Of a DNA stretch of 7,399 bases, positions 1-6,243 are shown piece by piece. The stretch is taken from contig DOUP01000265.1 of NCBI GenBank assembly GCA_003520545.1, forward strand, positions 1 to 7,399. The letters are read 5' to 3'. The DNA comes from Maritimibacter sp. (GTDB lineage: Bacteria; Pseudomonadota; Alphaproteobacteria; Rhodobacterales; Rhodobacteraceae). The position numbers and the translations under genes are program-made. Below the pieces are notes generated by a model. The model searched no databases. It was not told the DNA's origin and worked only from the letters and a program-made list of their open reading frames with translations. The stretch's first letter is position 1. Each line of letters begins with the position of its first letter.

Positions 1-928
1 GATAATTCTGTTCCAGCCGGACCACGGTCGCGCCGGGGAAGTCCTTTTCGAACCGCAGGATGTTGCCCACCTCGGCCCCGCGCCAGCCGTAAATCGACTG
101 GTCGTCATCGCCCACGCAGCAGATATTCTTGTGCTCCTGCGCCAAGAGCCGCAGCCACAGGTACTGCGCCACGTTCGTATCCTGGTACTCGTCCACCAGG
201 ATGTAGCGAAACCAGCGTTGATACTGCGCCAGAACATCCTCGTGCTCGCGGAAAATCGTGACCATGTGGAGCAGCAGATCACCGAAATCCACCGCGTTCA
301 GTGTCTTCAACCGCGCCTGGTAGGCGGCATAAAGCTCGGTCCCCCGGTTATTGAACAGCGCGTGATCGGCCACCGGCACGTTCTCCGGCGTCCATGCCCG
401 GTTTTTCCAGTTGTCGATGATCCCGGCCAGCATCCGCGCGGGCCAACGCTTCTCGTCGATGTTCTCTGCAACGATCAACTGCTTCATCAACCGAATCTGG
501 TCGTCCGTATCGAGAATGGTGAAGTTCGACTTCAGCCCCGCCAACTCCGCGTGCCGCCTGAGCAGCTTCACACAGATCGCGTGGAAGGTGCCCAGCCACG
601 GCATTCCCTCGGCAGGCTGCCCCAGAAGGTGGCCCACCCGGTTCTTCATCTCCCGCGCGGCCTTGTTGGTAAAGGTCACCGCCAAAATCTCGTTCGGCCG
701 CGCCCGCCCGGTGTTCAGAAGATGCGCAATCCGCGTGGTGAGCGCCTTGGTCTTGCCCGTCCCCGCGCCCGCCAGCATCAGAACCGGGCCGTCCAGCGCC
801 TCCACCGCCTCGCGCTGCGCGGCGTTCAGATCGTTCAGATACCCGGTATCGCGCGCGCCCATCATTGCGCGTTGGCTCAGGGGAACGGCGGTGCCGCTCA
901 AGGAGGGGGAGTCGTCAAAGCTGCTCAT
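1..928 (-). CDS. uvrD: UvrD/PcrA-type DNA helicase II, N-terminal part (runs off left edge)
   Basis: This is a superfamily 1 ATP-dependent 3'-5' DNA helicase, used in nucleotide excision repair, mismatch repair and replication restart. Reading the minus strand from the ATG at 928-926 gives 309 uninterrupted codons to the window edge; the family is usually 700-800 residues, so the C-terminal half lies outside. Visible motifs: the Q-motif region (LNAAQREAV, about 34-42), Walker A GAGTGKT (54-60, K59), motif Ia TFTNKAA, Walker B VDEYQD (245-250), motif III GDDDQSIYGWRG (273-284) and the start of motif IV (LEQNY, 305-309). About 30 residues precede the helicase core, longer than in E. coli UvrD. 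ATG codons at residues 22-23 are alternative starts, but neither site has a clear Shine-Dalgarno. A LexA box lies 39 bases upstream, so SOS induction is expected. It follows the PAP2 gene on the same strand across a 71-base gap. The family call is very secure; uvrD versus pcrA is only naming. Confidence 0.96.
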   Translation of the reverse strand, partial: MSSFDDSPSLSGTAVPLSQRAMMGARDTGYLNDLNAAQREAVEALDGPVLMLAGAGTGKTKALTTRIAHLLNTGRARPNEILAVTFTNKAAREMKNRVGHLLGQPAEGMPWLGTFHAICVKLLRRHAELAGLKSNFTILDTDDQIRLMKQLIVAENIDEKRWPARMLAGIIDNWKNRAWTPENVPVADHALFNNRGTELYAAYQARLKTLNAVDFGDLLLHMVTIFREHEDVLAQYQRWFRYILVDEYQDTNVAQYLWLRLLAQEHKNICCVGDDDQSIYGWRGAEVGNILRFEKDFPGATVVRLEQNY

Positions 929-967
929 GCGCGCGAGCCTATCCGACCGCGCATCCGAGGAAAAGGT

Positions 968-982
968 GTTCTAGGAATGTTC
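968..982 (-). promoter_or_regulatory. LexA (SOS) box upstream of uvrD
   Basis: The plus strand reads GTTC-TAGGAAT-GTTC, an exact match to the alphaproteobacterial LexA consensus GTTC-N7-GTTC; on the uvrD strand it is GAAC-N7-GAAC. It sits in the short gap between the PAP2 stop and the uvrD start, 39 bases before the start codon. Including the following T, it shares 13 of 16 bases with the second box at 7034-7049. uvrD is a known SOS gene in other bacteria, which fits. No convincing -35/-10 pair could be fixed around it. Binding is inferred. Confidence 0.82.
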
Positions 983-999
983 TTGAGGAGGAAAACGCC

Positions 1000-2037
1000 T
1001 CAGAAGGTCATCGAGAACTGGGCACCCACGCTCTTGGTCGAGATCGACGGGGTCACCGTCATGTTGATGCCCTTGCGCTCGGAATAGTTGTTGAGCACCG
1101 TCTGCCCGATCACGGTGCCCACGACCGCCCCGGCAGCCATGTCACTGACCCAGTGATTGTGGCCCCGGATGTTCGACACCGCCGCGACACCCGCCAAGGC
1201 GTAAGGAATCCACGAGTTGTCGTAGACCCCGGAATAGACCCGGGCAATCGCGAAATACTGGGTATAATGATATGATGGAAACGCGGTTCCAAGACGTCCG
1301 GTGACCTGGATGCCCGGTGCCTTGCCGAACAAATAGGGGCTCGTCGAATAGTCGCGCGCGCGGGCGTCCGCCTCGGTCCCGGAGTAGCTGGACAAGCCCG
1401 GAACCGGGCGCATGCGGCCAATGATCGGCTTCAGCACGAGCTGGGTCGTGATGAACGAATACGTCACCGCCTTGGCCGACAACAGCGCCGCTGCTTGCGC
1501 CCGCTCGTCGTTGAACGCAAAGCCATAGGCATAGGTCAGGCCCATGCCGAGCAGGATGTATTGATCCTCGATGGCCAGCCCCCGCACAATCTCGGGTGCG
1601 TTCGGTCCCGGGCGAAAGAGATAGTCTGGCGTGAACCAGTCGAAGGCCGGTTCGATCTTGTCCTGATAGAAGGCCGTGATCTTGTGATCATTGGCGACGA
1701 TGGCCCCAACGCCCAGCGCCGCCGCCCCCGCGATCACCGGCTCCTGGAACGGGAACAGCCCGATTTCGGCCAATTCCTTACCCCAGGCAGCGGGGCCACC
1801 GATGGTCTGCTTGAAGGTCCGGCCCGCCTTCTGGAACCGGTTCTCGCCGGTGTCGATGAAATGGATCGACGGGATGCCGTCGATGTAATAGCCGCCGTGA
1901 AAGGACGGGATCCGATCCCCGAAGGTGAATTTCACTTGCGCCTTCACGGGTTGGGCAAAAGCCAACACAAGAACCGCCACGAAGAAAAACGCCTTGGGCA
2001 GGCAAATGCCAAAACGGGCAAAAGGGTTGGGAATCAT
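1000..2037 (-). CDS. Secreted PAP2-superfamily phosphatase-like protein
   Basis: This 345-residue protein belongs to the PAP2 (phosphatidic acid phosphatase type 2/haloperoxidase) superfamily, whose members remove phosphate from lipid phosphates, undecaprenyl pyrophosphate or similar substrates outside the cytoplasm. The three signature motifs are recognisable: K-x6-RP as KPIIGRMRP (203-211), PSxH as PSYH (254-257) and the H-x3-D of motif 3 as HWVSD (295-299). Motif 3 normally starts S-R; here it starts S-N (288-289), with an Arg two residues later (R291). The N-terminus is a signal peptide: a basic start, then a hydrophobic stretch, with probable cleavage after VKA near residue 33. Several other hydrophobic segments are present. 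The C-terminus ends in alternating polar/hydrophobic residues and a terminal Phe (AQFSMTF), as in outer-membrane beta-barrel strands, so outer-membrane or periplasmic location is possible. A modest Shine-Dalgarno (GAGGA) lies 10 bases before the chosen ATG. The substrate is unknown. It lies between the thioesterase and uvrD on the same strand. Confidence 0.85.
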   Translation of the reverse strand: MIPNPFARFGICLPKAFFFVAVLVLAFAQPVKAQVKFTFGDRIPSFHGGYYIDGIPSIHFIDTGENRFQKAGRTFKQTIGGPAAWGKELAEIGLFPFQEPVIAGAAALGVGAIVANDHKITAFYQDKIEPAFDWFTPDYLFRPGPNAPEIVRGLAIEDQYILLGMGLTYAYGFAFNDERAQAAALLSAKAVTYSFITTQLVLKPIIGRMRPVPGLSSYSGTEADARARDYSTSPYLFGKAPGIQVTGRLGTAFPSYHYTQYFAIARVYSGVYDNSWIPYALAGVAAVSNIRGHNHWVSDMAAGAVVGTVIGQTVLNNYSERKGINMTVTPSISTKSVGAQFSMTF

Positions 2038-2069
2038 CGCGCGCTCGTCCTCAACATAAGTTGCGCTCA

Positions 2070-2098
2070 GCGATACGGCCCGCCAAGCGCCCGATCAA
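2070..2098 (-). promoter_or_regulatory. Weak candidate promoter for the PAP2 gene
   Basis: On the minus strand, a -35-like TTGATC (plus-strand 2093-2098) and a -10-like TATCGC (2070-2075) are separated by 17 bases. They fall in the 82-base gap between the thioesterase stop and the PAP2 start. The -35 matches 4/6 and the -10 only 3/6 of the sigma70 consensus, so this is tentative. Read-through from the thioesterase gene is equally possible, because no terminator hairpin with a U-run was seen in the gap. Confidence 0.25.
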
Positions 2099-2119
2099 TC
2101 TGGCTCCGCACGGTTTTTC

Positions 2120-2503
2120 TCAACTGTGGTCAACGGGTCGCTTGTTGCCGTCCTCATCGAGCGCAACGAAGGTAAAGACGCCCTCGGTCACCTTCTCGGA
2201 CACGCCCTTGTAGCCGCGCACGACCCAGGCATCCAAACGCACCGCGATCGAGGTCGTGCCGACCCGCTCCACATCGCCATAAATGCACAGGATATCGTTG
2301 ATTTTCACGGGCCGGATGAACTTCATCGCCTCCACGGCCACGGTCGCCACCCGCCCACCGGCGCGCTCGATGGCGATGATCCCGCCCGCGATGTCCATCT
2401 GGCTCAACACCCAGCCGCCGAATATGTCGCCCGCCCCGTTCACGTCGGACGGCATGGCGACGGTGCGCAGGACGGCGTGACCGTCGGGCAAGGTTTCGGA
2501 CAT
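2120..2503 (-). CDS. YciA-type acyl-CoA thioesterase (hotdog fold)
   Basis: This 127-residue protein is a single hotdog domain of the YciA/BACH acyl-CoA hydrolase family, cytoplasmic enzymes that hydrolyse acyl-CoA to free acid plus CoA and work as oligomers. The hallmark is at residues 25-41: GDIFGGW followed by SQMDIAGG, with D37 at the position of the catalytic acid. A conserved GRVATVAVEAMKFIRPV segment follows, then the V-T-x-G-x-F-T-F-V-A strand near the C-terminus. The length is typical for bacterial YciA (about 130). The start is supported by a good Shine-Dalgarno, GGAGG at plus-strand 2510-2514, 6 bases before the ATG. It is divergent from the aminotransferase operon and lies upstream of the PAP2 gene. 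The physiological acyl-CoA substrate cannot be read from sequence; the family is broad-range. Confidence 0.93.
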   Translation of the reverse strand: MSETLPDGHAVLRTVAMPSDVNGAGDIFGGWVLSQMDIAGGIIAIERAGGRVATVAVEAMKFIRPVKINDILCIYGDVERVGTTSIAVRLDAWVVRGYKGVSEKVTEGVFTFVALDEDGNKRPVDHS

Positions 2504-2562
2504 GGCGGGCCTCCTTCATCTGTGCCGCGTCGGTCTATCCCGCTCTCTCTGTGAAGTCACCA

Positions 2563-2590
2563 TTTACAAGCCGGATTTGGCTGATAGGAT
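2563..2590 (+). promoter_or_regulatory. Candidate sigma70-like promoter of the four-gene operon
   Basis: A -35-like TTTACA (2563-2568) is followed after 16 bases by a -10-like TAGGAT (2585-2590). They lie in the divergent intergenic region, about 50 bases before the aminotransferase start. Transcription would begin near 2597, giving a leader of roughly 45 bases. This stretch is clearly more AT-rich than its surroundings. It is a pattern match only. Confidence 0.5.
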
Positions 2591-2592
2591 TT

Positions 2593-2612
2593 TTTTGATC
2601 AAATATTCAAAA
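2593..2612. promoter_or_regulatory. Inverted repeat, candidate operator at the operon start site
   Basis: TTTTGA (2593-2598) and TCAAAA (2607-2612) form an inverted repeat with an 8-base spacer. The left half is also part of a perfect 10-base palindrome, TTTGATCAAA (2594-2603). The element lies immediately downstream of the candidate -10, about where transcription would start, a position suited to a repressor. No regulator gene is present in the window, so the binding protein is unknown. An AT-rich stretch can yield short repeats by chance. Confidence 0.4.
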
Positions 2613-2631
2613 CAGCGCGCGCGCATATCCC

Positions 2632-2636
2632 GGAGG
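2632..2636 (+). promoter_or_regulatory. Strong Shine-Dalgarno fixing the aminotransferase start
   Basis: GGAGG lies 5 bases before the ATG at 2642. It is the only strong ribosome-binding site found for the four-gene operon; the three downstream starts lack one. Confidence 0.85.
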
Positions 2637-2641
2637 TTCCC

Positions 2642-4036
2642 ATGGACGGCTACACCGACAACGACATCTCTCACGTGGTCGAGGCCGACAAGGCCCACGT
2701 CTGGCACCACCTGATCAACCACAAACCTTTCGAGACGGGCGAACCGCGCATCATCGTCGAAGGCAAGGGCATGAAGGTCTGGGATCAGCATGGGCGCGAA
2801 TTCATCGACGCGGTCTCGGGTGCCGTCTGGACCGTCAACGTGGGCTATGGCCGCGAAGAAATTTCCAAGGCCGTGGCCGACCAGCTCACCAAGATGAACT
2901 ATTTCGCGGGCGCCGCGGGCACCGTGCCCGGCGCGATCTTCGCCGAGAAGCTGATCGAGAAGATGCCGGGCATGACCCGCGTCTACTATTGCAACTCCGG
3001 CTCCGAGGCGAACGAGAAAGCCTTCAAGATGGTGCGCCAGATCGCGCACAAGAAATACGGGGGCAAGAAGACCAAGATCCTCTACCGCGACCGCGATTAC
3101 CACGGCGGCACCTACGGCACGATGTCCGCAGGCGGTCAGGACGAGCGCGTCATGCAATATGGCCCCTTGGCCCCCGATTTCGTGCGCGTGCCCCATTGCA
3201 TGTATTACCGCGCCGCCGATCAGGGTCTCGGTGACCTCTCGGAAGAGGAATACGGCTACGTCGCCGCGCAGACCATCGAGGAAACCATCCTCGCCGAAGG
3301 TCCGGACACGGTGGGCGCACTCTGCCTGGAGCCGATCACCGCAGGCGGCGGCGTCATCACGCCCCCGCCCGGTTACTGGCAGAGAGTGCAGGAGATCTGC
3401 CGCAAGTACGACGTGCTTTTGCACATCGACGAAGTGGTCTGCGGCATGGGCCGCACGGGCAAGTGGTTCGGCTACCAGCATTACGGCATCGAACCCGATT
3501 TCGTGACCCTCGCAAAAGGCGTGGCCTCGGGGTATGCGGCCATCGCCTGCTGCGTCACCACCGAGCGCGTCTTCGACCTGTTCAAGACCGACCCATCCGA
3601 CAAGCTCGACCATTTCCGCGACATTTCCACCTTTGGCGGCTGCACCGCTGGCCCGGCGGCGGCGCTCGAAAACATGCGGATCATCGAAGATGAGAACCTC
3701 GTCGAAAACTGCGCGAAGATGGGCGAACGCCTGACCGCGAACCTGAAAAAGCTCGAAGAGAAGCACGAGGTGATCGGCGACGTGCGCGGCATCGGCCTGT
3801 TCCAGGGGCTGGAACTGGTGCGTGACCGCGAGACCAAGGAGGTCGTGTCCGAAGCCGAGATCGGCAAGGTCGTTGCGAAATGCGCCGAACGCGGCGTCAT
3901 CATCGGGTCGTCCAACCGCTCGGTGCCGGGCCTGAACAACGTGCTCTGCTTCTCCCCGGCGCTGATCGCCACCGAATCCGACATCGACGCGATCACCGCT
4001 GCCGTGGACGGCGCGCTCACCGACGTGTTCGGCTGA
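2642..4036 (+). CDS. Class III aminotransferase, taurine--pyruvate aminotransferase-like
   Basis: This 464-residue PLP-dependent class III (omega) aminotransferase is cytoplasmic and expected to move an amino group from an omega-amino compound to pyruvate or another oxo acid. Family features: the YCNSGSEANEKAF phosphate-binding region (around 116-128), RDYHGGT, LEPITAGGG, the PLP-ring aspartate in HIDEVVCGMGRTG (D263) and the Schiff-base lysine in TLAKGVASGY (K292). The length and much of the text (VEADKAHVWHH near the start, NVGYGREEISKAVADQL, YFRDIST-like FRDISTFGGCTAGPAAALENMRI split across 330-352) resemble my recollection of alphaproteobacterial Tpa (about 460 residues). However, none of the usual taurine partners (xsc, pta, tauR, tau transport genes) is in the window, so it may be a paralogue with another substrate. 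It is the first gene of the operon, with a strong Shine-Dalgarno, and its stop overlaps the next start by one base. The class is very secure; taurine specificity is about even odds. Confidence 0.95.
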   Translation: MDGYTDNDISHVVEADKAHVWHHLINHKPFETGEPRIIVEGKGMKVWDQHGREFIDAVSGAVWTVNVGYGREEISKAVADQLTKMNYFAGAAGTVPGAIFAEKLIEKMPGMTRVYYCNSGSEANEKAFKMVRQIAHKKYGGKKTKILYRDRDYHGGTYGTMSAGGQDERVMQYGPLAPDFVRVPHCMYYRAADQGLGDLSEEEYGYVAAQTIEETILAEGPDTVGALCLEPITAGGGVITPPPGYWQRVQEICRKYDVLLHIDEVVCGMGRTGKWFGYQHYGIEPDFVTLAKGVASGYAAIACCVTTERVFDLFKTDPSDKLDHFRDISTFGGCTAGPAAALENMRIIEDENLVENCAKMGERLTANLKKLEEKHEVIGDVRGIGLFQGLELVRDRETKEVVSEAEIGKVVAKCAERGVIIGSSNRSVPGLNNVLCFSPALIATESDIDAITAAVDGALTDVFG

Positions 4037-5082
4037 TGCGCCACATCGCCAACCCCTACCGTGGCAAAGGGCTGGACCTGTCCGCCCTGGGCGACATCCC
4101 TTTCCCGGCGGATGACGCCTCCGCCGCGCTGGGGCGCGTGGCCCGCTGCCCCGAGGCCAGTGTCACGCCGCTCACCGCCTCACCCGGTCTGGCCGAGATC
4201 GCGGGTGTTGGTGAGGTTCTCGTCAAGGACGAACGCGCGCGGATGGGATTGGGCAGCTTCAAAGCCCTTGGCGCTGCACATGTCATCGCCGTGCACCACG
4301 ACGAAGGCCGCGCCAAGGGACAAACCTATATCGCCGCCAGCGCGGGCAACCACGGCCTCTCCGTCGCCGCGGGCGCGCGCGTCTTCGGCGCGAACGCCCG
4401 TATCTTCCTGTCCGAAACCGTGCCCGAAAGCTTCGCCGACCGCCTCCGCGCGGAGGGGGCCGAGGTGGTCCGCGCCGGCAAGACTTACGAAGCGAGCATG
4501 GAGGCCGCCGCGCAAGCGGCCCGGGACACCGGCGCGACACTGCTGTCCGACAGCTCCTGGCCCGGCTACACCGAACTGCCCCACATCCTGATGGAAGGCT
4601 ACCTGATCCTCATGGCCGAGGTCGGCGACCAGATCGGTCGCCAAACCGACGGGCCGCCCACCCATATTTTCCTGCAAGCGGGCGTGGGCGGTCTCGCCGG
4701 GGCCGCCGCCGCCATCGCGCGCCGCATGTGGGGCGATGCCCCCCGCATCATCGTCGTGGAACCCGAGGCGGCGCCTGCGCTCATCGGCTCCATCGAGCAT
4801 GGCGAACCCACGGTCTCTTCCGGCCCCGTCTCCGACATGGGACGGCTCGACTGCAAGGAACCCTCCCTGATCGCGCTCAAGGGTCTGGCGCGGGACGCCG
4901 ACGATTTCATGACCATTTCCGAGGACGAAGGCCACGCTGGCGCCGAAGCCGCGAGCGCTGCGGGCCTCGTCTCCACCCCATCCGGGGCCGCAGGTATCGC
5001 GGGGATGATCGCAGCCAAGGGCCAGCTTGGCCTCGACACAGAGGCCCGCGTCCTCACCATCCTGTCGGAAACCTCCGAATGA
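4036..5082 (+). CDS. Diaminopropionate ammonia-lyase-like PLP enzyme (fold type II)
   Basis: This 348-residue enzyme of the tryptophan-synthase-beta/threonine-dehydratase fold carries out PLP-dependent elimination. The start NPYRGKGLD, the CPEASVTPL segment, VKDERARMGLGSFKALG with PLP lysine K76, SAGNHG (102-107), SDSSWPGY (171-178) and the phosphate loop QAGVGGLAG (214-222) resemble diaminopropionate ammonia-lyase (YgeX), which converts 2,3-diaminopropionate to pyruvate and ammonia. It is about 50 residues shorter than E. coli YgeX (398). By eye alignment, the YgeX aspartate assigned to the D-isomer (D120, in TDGNHG) is Ala here (A103), while that assigned to the L-isomer (D189, in QDTAWEGY) is kept as D172. 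Its ATG overlaps the aminotransferase stop (TGATG) and has no Shine-Dalgarno, so translation is likely coupled; the open frame extends upstream, but an earlier start would sit inside the aminotransferase. Alternatives are an EutB-like hydroxyectoine-pathway enzyme or another amino-acid dehydratase/lyase. The family is secure; the substrate is open. Confidence 0.88.
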   Translation: MRHIANPYRGKGLDLSALGDIPFPADDASAALGRVARCPEASVTPLTASPGLAEIAGVGEVLVKDERARMGLGSFKALGAAHVIAVHHDEGRAKGQTYIAASAGNHGLSVAAGARVFGANARIFLSETVPESFADRLRAEGAEVVRAGKTYEASMEAAAQAARDTGATLLSDSSWPGYTELPHILMEGYLILMAEVGDQIGRQTDGPPTHIFLQAGVGGLAGAAAAIARRMWGDAPRIIVVEPEAAPALIGSIEHGEPTVSSGPVSDMGRLDCKEPSLIALKGLARDADDFMTISEDEGHAGAEAASAAGLVSTPSGAAGIAGMIAAKGQLGLDTEARVLTILSETSE

Positions 5083-6242
5083 CCCCGGCGCGCGGCTTTC
5101 CCGAAACGGAATACCGCGCGCGCCTGTCACGCCTGCAAACGGCCATGGCGGCCAAGGATCGCACCGCGCTCCTTCTAACCACCGAACCCGAGGTCCGCTA
5201 CGTCACCGGCTTTCTCACCCGGTTCTGGGAAAGCCCCACGCGCCCGTGGTTCGTCGTGGTCCCCGCCGCAGGCGACCCCATCGCCGTGATCCCCTCCATC
5301 GGCGCACACCTCATGGCGCAGACATGGATCACCGACATCCGCACCTGGCGCGCGCCGGATTACGACGACGACGGCGTCACCCTCCTCGCCGACACCCTGC
5401 GCGAAGTTGCCGCTCCCGGCTCCCGGATCGGCCTGCCGTCAGGGGGAGAGACCCACCTGCGCATGCCGCTCACCGATTGGCAGCGCCTGACCCAATCCCT
5501 GCCCGACCGCAGCTTCACCGACGACGCGGACATCCTGCGCCACACGCGCATGATCAAATCCCCCGCGGAAGTGGCCAAGCTCCGCACCGCCTGCGCCACG
5601 GCAGACCGCGCCTTCGACCGCGTGGCAGAAATCGCCCGCGCTGGCACGCCCCTGTCGCAGGTCTTCCGCGACTTCCAGATCCTGTGCCTTGAAGAAGGCG
5701 CCGACTGGGTGCCCTACCTCGCGGGAGGCGCGGGTCAGGGCGGCTACGGCGACGTCATCTCTCCTGCGACGGAGACGCCGCTCACCACGGGCGACGTGCT
5801 CATGCTCGACACGGGGCTGGTGGTGGACGGATACTTCTCCGACTTCGACCGAAACTACGCCATCGGCTACCCGACGCAGGCCACCGTCGCCGCGCACGCC
5901 GCCCTGATCGACGCCACCCAGGCCGCTTTCGACATCGCCCGCCCCGGCGCGATGGCCTCCGACCTGTTCCACGCGATGGACAAGATCACCACGGGCGGCG
6001 CGGGCGGGTCGGACGCCGGGCGCTTGGGGCACGGTCTCGGCATGCAACTGACCGAACCGCCGTCCCTTATCCCCGCCGATCACACGGTGCTCGCCCCCGG
6101 TATGGTGCTCACCCTGGAACCCGGCATCGACACCGGCGGGGGCAAGATCATGGTGCACGAGGAAAACATCGTGATCACCGAAACCGGGGCCGACTGGCTC
6201 TCCACCCCGCAATCCTCCGGCATCCGAATTCTGGACCTTTGA
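5079..6242 (+). CDS. M24-family metallohydrolase (Xaa-Pro peptidase/ectoine hydrolase-like)
   Basis: This 387-residue protein has a creatinase-type N-terminal domain (about 1-150) and a C-terminal pita-bread M24 domain. All five dimetal ligands are visible: D244 (MLDTG), D255 (SDFDR, 11 residues later), H318 (GHGLG), E347 (LEPG) and E361 in HEENIVITE. It should therefore be a metal-dependent hydrolase, unlike creatinase, which has lost metal binding. M24 relatives include Xaa-Pro dipeptidases and the ectoine hydrolase DoeA/EutD, which opens a cyclic amidine; RHTRMIKSPAEVAKLR is a segment common in this group. In this operon it probably opens an amide or ring in a small amino-acid derivative (inference). 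The start is the ATG of an ATGA overlap with the lyase stop; the frame is open further upstream, but earlier starts would lie deep in the lyase. No Shine-Dalgarno is seen. It is followed after one base by the EutA-like gene. Confidence 0.9.
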   Translation: MTPARGFPETEYRARLSRLQTAMAAKDRTALLLTTEPEVRYVTGFLTRFWESPTRPWFVVVPAAGDPIAVIPSIGAHLMAQTWITDIRTWRAPDYDDDGVTLLADTLREVAAPGSRIGLPSGGETHLRMPLTDWQRLTQSLPDRSFTDDADILRHTRMIKSPAEVAKLRTACATADRAFDRVAEIARAGTPLSQVFRDFQILCLEEGADWVPYLAGGAGQGGYGDVISPATETPLTTGDVLMLDTGLVVDGYFSDFDRNYAIGYPTQATVAAHAALIDATQAAFDIARPGAMASDLFHAMDKITTGGAGGSDAGRLGHGLGMQLTEPPSLIPADHTVLAPGMVLTLEPGIDTGGGKIMVHEENIVITETGADWLSTPQSSGIRILDL

Positions 6243-6243
6243 C

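Noticed and set aside
984..1002. Hairpin TGAGG/CCTCA at the PAP2 stop as a terminator
   Set aside because: The stem is only 5 base pairs and no U-run follows in the direction of transcription.
131..1087. A 318-codon plus-strand open frame across the uvrD region
   Set aside because: The minus strand encodes unmistakable helicase motifs here; the plus frame is rich in Arg/His/Pro/Gln, as shadow frames are, and also crosses the LexA box and the PAP2 gene end.
2564..3766. A 400-codon open frame on the minus strand opposite the aminotransferase
   Set aside because: It is a shadow of a GC-rich gene. The plus-strand frame has all class III aminotransferase motifs, and the antisense product has no recognisable domain.
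2642..5082. Beta-hydroxyaspartate cycle (aminotransferase plus dehydratase)
   Set aside because: The aminotransferase is class III rather than the class V type used in that cycle, and the aldolase and iminosuccinate reductase genes are absent.
5079..6242. DMSP lyase DddP, an M24-family enzyme of roseobacters
   Set aside because: The protein is shorter and does not resemble the DddP sequence as I recall it; it looks like an ordinary metal-binding M24 hydrolase.
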